Origin: Chryseobacterium lacus
Lineage (GTDB): Bacteria; Bacteroidota; Bacteroidia; Flavobacteriales; Weeksellaceae
DNA: 64,000 nucleotides
NCBI RefSeq assembly: GCF_003336205.1
Contig: NZ_QPIE01000004.1
Span: 285,995 to 349,994, forward strand
Direction of reading: 5' to 3'
A program made the translations under genes and the position numbers. Shown here piece after piece: positions 56,882-64,000 of this stretch. A model generated the notes under the pieces. That model did not search any database and was not told where the DNA came from. It saw only the letters and a list, made by a program, of their open reading frames with translations. The first letter of the stretch is position 1, and each line of letters opens with the position of its first letter.

Positions 56882-57952
56882 CTACAGCATATCAAGCGGA
56901 CTTTTAATGTTCCATTTCTGGACATCGGTAATATGGGTATAGATCTGTGTGGTTTTAATGGAATTGTGGCCTAAAAGTTCCTGAATAAAACGGATATCGG
57001 TTCCTGTTTCCAAGAGGTGAGTAGCGAAACTGTGGCGCAAGCCATGTATGCCTACGTTCTTTATAATTCCCGCTTTGTTCATTGCATTTTTAAAGACAGC
57101 TTGAAGTGAACGTACGGAATAAGCATCACCGTATTGTCCTTCAAACAGGAAAATTTTCGGTCGGTACTGTAGGTAATAATTTCTCAGATCAACCAAAATA
57201 ATTTCAGGCAATACCACCATGCGGTCTTTCTTTCCTTTCGCCTGTTCTATCCTCACTGTTTTATGATGACTGTCAATATCGGCAATTTTTAAATTGACCA
57301 CTTCGCTTACCCGAAGTCCCATGCCGTAGCATATCTGCAACATCAGTCTGTGCTTGGGATTATCTACCTGGTTGAGTATTTTTTTCACTTCAGCTTTGCT
57401 CAGCATTTTTGGGAGCGTTTGTTTCTTCTTCGGCCTGGGGATATCAATAAACATTTTCGGTTGGTGCAACACCTGTTCATAGTAGAACTTTACTGCGTTG
57501 ATGCGGCTATGGATTTCATTTTCCGACAGCTGCAGTTTTTCATGACAGTAGAGGAAGTAGGAGCGCAACCGTTCCGGGCTCAGGTTCTGTACGGGGAAAT
57601 TTTTCAGAAGATACAGCAGCTGTGCAAATGCGATAGAGTAGGTGCGGAGGGTATTGGGACTGTACGCTTTCAGTTTCAGGTGCTCCTGGAAGCGCGTGAA
57701 CTCCGGAAGATTCACCAAATGTATTTTTGAAATAACTTCTTTGCCCGTAATCTTTTCTTCCAAGCCGAAAAGTTGGCGGTAGTGTTTGTTGTCGGCTACA
57801 TACCATTTTCTTTGTGATGCAGACCATCGTGCCCTCGTATTTTGCCGCAGAAATTGAATAAGTTCATTATTTTTATCAAATGTTATCCATATCACCTCTT
57901 TTCCGTGATGATATCCCAATGCAAACTGAAAATATTTGTCAGAAAAATTCAT
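56882..57952 (-). CDS. Tyrosine recombinase, candidate integrase of the cassette array
   Basis: The 356-residue protein has an extra N-terminal domain (about 75 residues, including RARWSASQRKWYV), a SAM-like core-binding domain and the catalytic domain: arginine in GMGLRVSEV, lysine in GKKDR, HGLRHSFATHLL, LLGHNSIKTT and tyrosine in QIYTH. It ends KSPLDML, like the SPLD ending of IntI integrases. The extra IntI-specific insert between the lysine and HxxR motifs is not evident, so it is closer to XerD-type proteins. It is divergent from the cassettes, as intI is in integrons. Confidence 0.88.
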   Translation of the reverse strand: MNFSDKYFQFALGYHHGKEVIWITFDKNNELIQFLRQNTRARWSASQRKWYVADNKHYRQLFGLEEKITGKEVISKIHLVNLPEFTRFQEHLKLKAYSPNTLRTYSIAFAQLLYLLKNFPVQNLSPERLRSYFLYCHEKLQLSENEIHSRINAVKFYYEQVLHQPKMFIDIPRPKKKQTLPKMLSKAEVKKILNQVDNPKHRLMLQICYGMGLRVSEVVNLKIADIDSHHKTVRIEQAKGKKDRMVVLPEIILVDLRNYYLQYRPKIFLFEGQYGDAYSVRSLQAVFKNAMNKAGIIKNVGIHGLRHSFATHLLETGTDIRFIQELLGHNSIKTTQIYTHITDVQKWNIKSPLDML

Positions 57953-58131
57953 AAAAAGATGCGTATTTTGTATGTGTTAAAATTTCTTAATATCACTCAG
58001 GTATTCCTGTTATGTATTCCCTTTCCCCGATCAAAAGTAGATATAATTATTTAAAAAACAATGGATTGCATTTATTTATTAATTTTAACACTTATTGTTG
58101 CTTATTTAAAATATATGCGTACATTTGGGTG
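57953..58131. other. attI-like region between recombinase and first cassette
   Basis: This gene-free, AT-rich stretch ends in GGGT-GTTAGC, where G (58131) would be the crossover base and TTAGCAGA the first cassette's start. The first cassette's terminal arm (TCTGCTAAC, 58806-58814) is the exact complement of GTTAGCAGA here. The stretch holds the array promoter. No long palindrome is seen, as expected for an attI rather than attC site. Confidence 0.65.
58098..58127 (+). promoter_or_regulatory. Array promoter (Pc-like)
   Basis: TTG, 19 bases, TACATTTG fits the Bacteroidota consensus. The expected start point is near 58134, right at the attI crossover, so whatever cassette is inserted first would be transcribed. 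Confidence 0.65.
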
Positions 58132-58168
58132 TTAGCAGAAAGTTTATTCAAACAACCGTGAAACAACT

Positions 58169-58798
58169 ATGAAAAATATAATTAAAATTTTATTACTACT
58201 TATTTCAAATTCAACATTTGCCCAATTTGAATCTGTTCAGGACAGTTTGGATTACATGGAAAATTATGGGAAACATTTTGATTGTAAATATGAGCCTGGA
58301 AATGTTTTAATAATCCAAAAAAAAGGTAAAAAAATTGATCCTTCTAAAAGTTGGAACCCTGCTAAAGATGGATTTGCAATAAGAATGGAAGGGATTTATG
58401 ACCTTGAATTTTCTGATGGAAAAAGATATAAATCTGGAGTAATCAAAAATATAGCAAATGATTCTATAACAATTTCTTCAACAATGAATGAAAATACAGC
58501 AAAATATGAAGGAATAAAATATGAAATGTTTAAATATTCAATAAAAGATATTAAAATTGCTAGATTCATTAATGATCGTTCATTAGGTCTTTTCAGCAAG
58601 AAGAAAATTGACGAAAATTACGAAGTTTTTGCTATGAAAGTTGACAAAGCAAAATTATGCCCTGCTGTTTTGACTTTTCCGAAAAGAAATAATGAAGTGA
58701 AAGTTTGTCATTATTATTTGACAAGTCAAGGTTATGATATACTTTTTGAAACTAATGGATTTCTCGATTATATGCAATATCCAGTAAATTGGCAATAA
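58169..58798 (+). CDS. Cassette 1: secreted protein of unknown function
   Basis: The 209-residue protein has a signal peptide (MKNIIKILLLLISNSTFA) and no recognised domain. Sequence such as GKKIDPSKSWNPAKDGFAIR and FSDGKRYKSGVIKNI suggests a beta-rich protein. Base use is more AT-rich than the core genes, a sign of transfer. It is the first cassette (58132-58933), directly after the array promoter. Confidence 0.75.
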   Translation: MKNIIKILLLLISNSTFAQFESVQDSLDYMENYGKHFDCKYEPGNVLIIQKKGKKIDPSKSWNPAKDGFAIRMEGIYDLEFSDGKRYKSGVIKNIANDSITISSTMNENTAKYEGIKYEMFKYSIKDIKIARFINDRSLGLFSKKKIDENYEVFAMKVDKAKLCPAVLTFPKRNNEVKVCHYYLTSQGYDILFETNGFLDYMQYPVNWQ

Positions 58799-58805
58799 AA
58801 AACCA

Positions 58806-58941
58806 TCTGCTAACACGGGTTTTGCGTCAGGCGGGATGACGTGCAAACTTAGAGCTTTGTGCTTCTATTCAAGTGCATTGCTAGTTGACAATTTTGTGCT
58901 CCAAAACCCGCCCGAACGCAAAGCCCGAAAACGTTGGCGGT
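58806..58941. other. attC-like site 1 (cassette 1 to cassette 2)
   Basis: A long imperfect palindrome begins TCTGCTAAC and ends CGTTGGCGGT. The arms CGGGTTTTGCGT..AGGCGGG and CCCGCCCG.ACGCAAAGCCCG pair over about 20 bases around a loop of about 70 bases. The AAC and GTT ends are as in integron attC sites. The crossover would be between G 58933 and TT. Confidence 0.8.
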
Positions 58942-59077
58942 AATTTGAAGAAACAATTAACAACGAAAAACATTCAAGAAAATGAAGCTATAAGTAACTG
59001 TAAGATAGAATAAGAATTGAAATATCCTTTAATACGCAAAGTAGAAAGGGCGATTGTTAATATTAAAAAATTAGAAA

Positions 59078-59848
59078 ATGACACAGTTACAAATGATTGA
59101 CAAAACAAAGTCAATAGCTAAAAATGATAAAAATATTTCTGCCGTATTTATGTACGGGTCATTTACCAAAAATGAAGGGGACAAATATTCAGATATTGAA
59201 TTCTACATCTTCTTGAAGGATAAAGAAAATTTTTCCGCTGAAAATTGGGTAAGCCAAATTCATCCTTTGGCATTATATTTTACCAACGAGTATGGAAGTG
59301 AAGTTGCCATTTTTGAAAATATGATAAGGGGGGAGTTTCATTTTTTGACAAACGACCAAATGGAAGTTATCAAATCGTGGGACGGTTTGGTAGAGTTTAG
59401 CGACTTTGGCAAGATGATTTTAGTAGATAAAGAAGATTTATTGACTAACACGCTCAAAGAAATAAAAACTAAAGTACCTGATCGAACAACAAATGAAAAT
59501 ATCCTGTGGTTGAGCCAATCATTGTTGAATGTTTTACTTACAACAAGCAACTTAATTAAACGACAGGAATTTGCTCACGCTTACCAAAGCTTATCAAATG
59601 TTCAAAAATATTTACTTTGGTTAATAAGAATTGAAACATACCAAACCAAACATTGGGAAAGTCCAACAAAAAGCTTGGAAAAAGACATAGACCCAGATTG
59701 GTATTCGTTATTTCAGGAGACAACATCAGAATTAGATCCGACAGATATTAAAACAGCTTTCAAGAAGACATTAACATTGACTGAAAAACTTTTTGATAAT
59801 CTTGGAGTTGAAGCAAAATTAAAGGGGGTATTAAGGAGAATTGAATAA
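59078..59848 (+). CDS. Cassette 2: lincosamide nucleotidyltransferase-like (Lnu family)
   Basis: The 256-residue protein has the nucleotidyltransferase site MYGSFTKNEGDKYSDIEFYI near residue 25, and ALYFTNEYGSEVAIFENMIRGEFHF as in Lnu(B)/Lnu(F)-type enzymes, which adenylate lincomycin or clindamycin. Similarity continues to the C-terminus (HWESPTKSLEKDI). The assignment to a named allele, for example lnu(H), is not possible here. It is flanked by attC-like sites 1 and 2 within a cassette of about 1050 bases. Confidence 0.85.
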   Translation: MTQLQMIDKTKSIAKNDKNISAVFMYGSFTKNEGDKYSDIEFYIFLKDKENFSAENWVSQIHPLALYFTNEYGSEVAIFENMIRGEFHFLTNDQMEVIKSWDGLVEFSDFGKMILVDKEDLLTNTLKEIKTKVPDRTTNENILWLSQSLLNVLLTTSNLIKRQEFAHAYQSLSNVQKYLLWLIRIETYQTKHWESPTKSLEKDIDPDWYSLFQETTSELDPTDIKTAFKKTLTLTEKLFDNLGVEAKLKGVLRRIE

Positions 59849-59856
59849 AAAAAACT

Positions 59857-59993
59857 ACCGCCAACATTGTATAAGCGTAATGCGGGCTGAACTGCTAAAT
59901 TTGAGCATTTTTGCTCCTAAGAAACTTTGTGGTGGGCGGACAGTGAATTGCTCCGAAATCCCGCACTACGCTTATACTTGACCGTTATGTGCC
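59857..59993. other. attC-like site 2 (cassette 2 to cassette 3)
   Basis: It begins ACCGCCAAC, the complement of its own cassette's start GTTGGCGGT, and ends CCGTTATGTGCC. The arms TATAAGCGTAATGCGGG and CCCGCACTACGCTTATA pair in 16 of 17 positions around a loop of about 70 bases. The crossover would be after G 59984. Confidence 0.85.
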
Positions 59994-60001
59994 ATTTTTG
60001 A

Positions 60002-61168
<1,167 letters not shown>

Positions 61169-61181
61169 AATGGAATAAAAC

Positions 61182-61320
61182 GGCACATAACAAACAAATT
61201 GGCAATAGAGCCGGTGAAGTACTTCTATTGAACTTTTGTGCAATGTTGAAGATTAGTAATTCTATTCAACATTTGTGCTAAAAGTCGGCTCCATCGCCAA
61301 TTTGCCAAACGTTATGTGTA
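61182..61320. other. attC-like site 3 (cassette 3 to cassette 4)
   Basis: It starts GGCACATAAC, the complement of the tet(X) cassette start GTTATGTGCC, and ends CGTTATGTGTA. The arms CAAATTGGCAATAGAGCCG and CGGCTCCATCGCCAATTTG pair almost fully around a loop of about 75 bases. The crossover would be after G 61311. Confidence 0.85.
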
Positions 61321-61342
61321 ATTTTAGCCGCAAACGCAGTTA

Positions 61343-61372
61343 AAACAAAAAGGCTCCGAATTTCGGAACCTT
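61343..61372 (-). terminator. Terminator after catB
   Basis: On the minus strand AAGGTTCCGAA and TTCGGAGCCTT form an 11-bp stem (one wobble), followed by TTTTGTTTT. It lies within cassette 4, right after the catB stop. Confidence 0.75.
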
Positions 61373-61379
61373 CTTTTTA

Positions 61380-62009
61380 TCATTTCATTTTTCTAAAAAA
61401 CTTGTACAACAAATCGATTTTATTTGAACAAAGAATTGGCATTGCTTCAAAAAGGGTTTCTTCATCCCATTCCCACCATTTCATTTCCTGCAATTTTTGG
61501 ATGTCATCATCACTAAATCTCTTTTTTATCAATTTGGCTGGATTTCCCCCTACAATTGAATAAGGTTCAACATCTTTTGTAACCAAAGCACGACTGCCAA
61601 TAACAGCTCCATCTCCTATCTGAACTCCTGGCATTATCATAGCTTCACTACCAATCCAAACATCATTCCCAACAACTGTATCTCCTGCTTTTTGAAATCC
61701 ATCTTGGCTTTTACTGAAAACATCAAATTCAGACATATAAAAAAATGGAAAACTGGAAATCCAATCATATTTATGACCTTGATTACCTGCCATTATGAAA
61801 CTTGCACCGCTCCCTATTGAACAATAAGAACCGATAATTAGTTTATCGACATCATTCCTGTCCGGAAACAGATAACGAGCACAATCGTCAAATGAATGAC
61901 CGTGATAATAACCAGAATAATAAGAATATTTACCCGAAATTATATTGGGATTAGTTATGTGGTCTTTGATTATTTTTCCTTTAAAAGGACTTTCGAAGTA
62001 ATTTTTCAT
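61380..62009 (-). CDS. catB: Cassette 4: chloramphenicol O-acetyltransferase, CatB (xenobiotic acyltransferase) type
   Basis: The 209-residue hexapeptide-repeat protein starts [11 protein letters not shown] and has the CatB patterns [41 protein letters not shown], then repeats [48 protein letters not shown]. It acetylates chloramphenicol or related acceptors. It is reversed relative to the other cassettes and must use its own promoter. Confidence 0.93.
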   Translation of the reverse strand: MKNYFESPFKGKIIKDHITNPNIISGKYSYYSGYYHGHSFDDCARYLFPDRNDVDKLIIGSYCSIGSGASFIMAGNQGHKYDWISSFPFFYMSEFDVFSKSQDGFQKAGDTVVGNDVWIGSEAMIMPGVQIGDGAVIGSRALVTKDVEPYSIVGGNPAKLIKKRFSDDDIQKLQEMKWWEWDEETLFEAMPILCSNKIDLLYKFFRKMK

Positions 62010-62125
62010 TATTTAACATATTTAATTTACAATAAGAGACAATAAGGAAACGAAGAATAATACTAAACTATTCTCTTCCTATACGTTGCGTAAAGTAAAT
62101 TTGCTAATCTGATAATTTCATCTGA

Positions 62126-62133
62126 CAAAGATA
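62126..62133 (-). promoter_or_regulatory. Candidate -7 element for catB
   Basis: The minus strand reads TATCTTTG (TAnnTTTG), about 115 bases before the catB ATG. The region where its -33 box should be is next to the IS junction, so the promoter may be affected by the insertion. Confidence 0.4.
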
Positions 62134-62142
62134 CTAAAAAAC

Positions 62143-62151
62143 TACACATAA
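62143..62151. other. Truncated attC-like arm of cassette 4
   Basis: TACACATAA is the exact complement of the cassette start TTATGTGTA (61312-61320), placed where the terminal attC of cassette 4 should begin. The rest of the site is missing; unrelated sequence ending in the IS91-like element follows directly. Confidence 0.7.
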
Positions 62152-62373
62152 TAACTAAGCTTTCGTCTTGTCCGCAGGACACAAGATGAAAGCCTGTTGA
62201 ACGGAACCTTCGGGAGCTTTTTTGGCAGTCTATGGAGTTATCGTTTTTAGAATTTAGATACACAAAGCAGTTTTTTAGAAGTACTGCTTTTTTTGTGGGC
62301 AGAAGTGGCACTTTGTAGGGTTTAAATGCTGTGATTTTTCGTTTCAGCATATAACTTCCCTTACCCGCAAAGT

Positions 62374-63480
62374 TTATTTCGCAGAGAAAGTTTGGGTGAC
62401 GAAAAGAAAATCCTGTGGCGGACCACGTTGCCCGAAAATGGCAATGACCACTAGCTTTCCTTTTTTGCAACAGCGGCATTTTCTGAGCATAGTCTGGGGA
62501 ACAATAACGCTCCGTTCCACTTTTAAACTTTCTTGCAAATCCTGAAGTTTTCCACGCTTCCAGCTGCTGCTTAAAATACCGTAATGGCGGATCCTTACAA
62601 ATCTTTTCGGCAGGATATGCAGACTGAAGCGCCTGATAAACTCCACATTCGATAAAGTCATTTCTTTTTTCTCGTCGCCTTTGCGGTAATCTTTGTAGGC
62701 AAAACGAACTTCTTTATCTGTGACTTCCTTAATCCGGTGATTGCTGATGGCCACTTTGTGCGTGTATCTGCCTAAATATTCGATGACTTGCTTGGGGCCA
62801 CCAAAAGGTCTTTTCGCATACACAACCCAGTTTTTGGAGAAAAGCCTTTCAGTCAAGTTTTGGTCACTCATACCATTAGCTCTCAATAAAGCCACAAACT
62901 TCGCACGGAACACTTTGCTCATCGCTTTTACAGAGAAGAGATATTTATCCGTTCGTACTTTCCTTCTCCATTTTCCCTGCTGGTTGATTCCGCCACCCGG
63001 TACAATGCAGTGCAGGTGCGGATGCAAGCTCAGGTTCTGCCCCCAGGTGTGCAAAACCGCAATCATTCCCAACTGGATTCCTTCGGTTTTCCCGAACTGG
63101 TTTAAAGTTGCCCAAGCCGCTTCAAACAGGGTTTTGTAAATGAGGGTGGGATTTGCAATGGCCAAACCGTTCAGTTCTTCAGGAAGCGTAAAAACCAGAT
63201 GATAATAACTGCACGGGAGTAAATCCTGTTCGCGCTTCTGGATCCACTCTTCCTTTTTGTGTCCCTGACACTGCGGGCAGTGCCTGTTCCGGCAGGAATT
63301 GTAACTGATGGAAAGATTTCCGCAGCCGTCACACGCATCGATATGACCACCCAGAGCGGAAGTCCGGCAACAGGACAAAGCCCGAAGTGTCTTTTCCTGA
63401 TGAACGCTGAAGTTTTTGGCCGGTAAATCGATTTTGCGGAGAACTTCAGCAACAGTTCCGCCCTTAGTTCGGGTTTCCAT
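62374..63480 (-). CDS. IS91 family transposase
   Basis: From ATG 63480 (METRTKGGTVAEVLRKI) the 368-residue protein has an N-terminal zinc-binding region (ACDGCGNLSISYNSCRNRHCPQCQG) and the rolling-circle Rep-like core with SLHPHLHCIVPGGG (HxH metal site) and YLGRYTHKVAISNHRI with the catalytic tyrosine. The longer frame to 63699 reads as a shadow of the recombinase gene. It overlaps the recombinase stop by 17 bases. Confidence 0.88.
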   Translation of the reverse strand: METRTKGGTVAEVLRKIDLPAKNFSVHQEKTLRALSCCRTSALGGHIDACDGCGNLSISYNSCRNRHCPQCQGHKKEEWIQKREQDLLPCSYYHLVFTLPEELNGLAIANPTLIYKTLFEAAWATLNQFGKTEGIQLGMIAVLHTWGQNLSLHPHLHCIVPGGGINQQGKWRRKVRTDKYLFSVKAMSKVFRAKFVALLRANGMSDQNLTERLFSKNWVVYAKRPFGGPKQVIEYLGRYTHKVAISNHRIKEVTDKEVRFAYKDYRKGDEKKEMTLSNVEFIRRFSLHILPKRFVRIRHYGILSSSWKRGKLQDLQESLKVERSVIVPQTMLRKCRCCKKGKLVVIAIFGQRGPPQDFLFVTQTFSAK

Positions 63481-64000
63481 TTTTGCGGCATAAAGCAAAC
63501 ACGGTATCCAAAGGACTGTGCGGCTGCTGATCCGACAGCTGACAGACATGCAAATATTCCATGGTCGATTCAATTCTTTCATGGCCCAGAAGTTTTTGAA
63601 CCATAATGATGGAAACTCCATCTTCCAATAAATGCGTGGCAAAGCTGTGTCGCAAAGTGTGGGTATGAACCTCTTTGGTAATGCCGGCTTTTTTAGCAAT
63701 AGTTTTAATCACCCACTGAACTCCTCTTTGACTGTAGCGGGAATCGAAATCCGGTGTGCCAGAATCCGGCTGGTCAATCTCTTCAACATTCCTGTTTTGA
63801 TTTCCGTTGAATAAATACTGAACCGGATTTTCAACTTTAATAAAGGTTTTCAATCCCCGGATTAAATGCTCTGAAAGCAGAACATACCGGTCTTTCCGGC
63901 CTTTACCCTGCACAATGTGAAGCATTTTCCGGTCAAAATCCAGATGCCGAAGCTCGATATTCCGCACTTCCATACACCGGAGTCCACACCCGTAGATCAG
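63464..64000 (-). CDS. Tyrosine recombinase associated with the IS91-like element (5' end outside the window)
   Basis: About 178 C-terminal residues are visible, starting LIYGCGLRCMEVRN at the edge: catalytic arginine in GCGLR, lysine in GKGRKDR, HTLRHSFATHLL, LLGHERIEST and tyrosine in EYLHV, ending near SPLDTVF. It carries an insert (NRNVEEIDQPDSGTPDFDSR) that the array recombinase lacks. It directly precedes and overlaps the IS91-type transposase gene, an arrangement known for some IS91-family members. Confidence 0.85.
   Translation of the reverse strand: MIYGCGLRCMEVRNIELRHLDFDRKMLHIVQGKGRKDRYVLLSEHLIRGLKTFIKVENPVQYLFNGNQNRNVEEIDQPDSGTPDFDSRYSQRGVQWVIKTIAKKAGITKEVHTHTLRHSFATHLLEDGVSIIMVQKLLGHERIESTMEYLHVCQLSDQQPHSPLDTVFALCRKNGNPN

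Larger units (their letters stand above)
62152..64000 (-). mobile_element. IS91-like element (incomplete at the right edge)
   Basis: Minus-strand tyrosine recombinase and IS91-type transposase genes, followed by about 220 non-coding bases. The inner end at 62160-62196 has a hairpin (CTTTCGTCTTGTCC with GGACACAAGATGAAAG) of the kind found at the replication-origin end of IS91 relatives. The left boundary is placed at the cut attC arm. Confidence 0.7.

Noticed and set aside
62063..62479. 138-codon minus-strand frame at the IS junction
   Set aside because: It spans the transposase end, the IS end and the cut attC arm in another frame; no protein-like pattern.

Overview
The window comes from a Flavobacteriia chromosome, most likely a Weeksellaceae member close to Chryseobacterium, Kaistella, Epilithonimonas or Riemerella. 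Support: a type IX secretion (T9SS) sorting-domain protein, Bacteroidota-type promoters (TTG, about 19-20 bases, TAnnTTTG), a DUF6266 protein, DUF6443-type RHS remnants, a flavobacterial group III arginine decarboxylase, cbb3-type respiration genes and Tet(X). All identifications were made by eye from translated sequence; nothing was searched.

Layout. 1-16.9 kb is mostly core: a four-gene run (metallopeptidase-like fragment, PLP-dependent deaminase-like enzyme, secreted glucosaminidase, hemL), lpdA, a catalase-like protein with a KTSC partner, a CvfB-like S1 protein, tRNA-Pro(GGG), hemB, an LptB ATPase with an odd C-terminal extension, an ABC exporter, a cobalamin adenosyltransferase, thiamine pyrophosphokinase and arginine decarboxylase. 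17-20 kb holds a HAD phosphatase, a small membrane protein with a DUF2089 partner, a DUF6266 protein and the second copy of a MITE-like repeat. 20.3-27.3 kb is an RHS cassette graveyard: a 5'-truncated RHS core with an in-frame stop, followed by further C-terminal tip cassettes, each with its own small lipoprotein or secreted gene (candidate immunity). 27.3-31.2 kb is a four-gene surface-sugar operon with UDP-galactopyranose mutase. 31.9-36 kb is a Crp/Fnr regulator beside a cbb3-like oxidase operon. 37-38.5 kb has an HsdR remnant and two arrays of degenerate 11-bp repeats. 38.6-50.4 kb carries a calcium-type P-ATPase, SDR, M28 peptidase, BON proteins, NorCB-like NO reductase genes with a candidate operator, a SufR-like regulator and an azurin.

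50.5-56 kb is a pyrB-carA-carB operon. Upstream of pyrB lie a promoter, a 26-residue leader ORF whose stop codon abuts an intrinsic terminator, and a U-rich tract: an attenuator resembling the pyrBI type in layout.

56.7-64 kb is the most remarkable part. A tyrosine recombinase gene (minus strand) diverges from an integron-like cassette array: an attI-like junction with a Bacteroidota promoter reading into the array, then four cassettes (unknown secreted protein, Lnu-type nucleotidyltransferase, Tet(X), CatB in reverse). Three long attC-like palindromes separate them. Every cassette begins with a 9-10 base sequence complementary to its own terminal attC arm, the signature of excisable single-strand-recombined cassettes. 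The last cassette is cut by an IS91-like element that has its own tyrosine recombinase and runs off the right edge.
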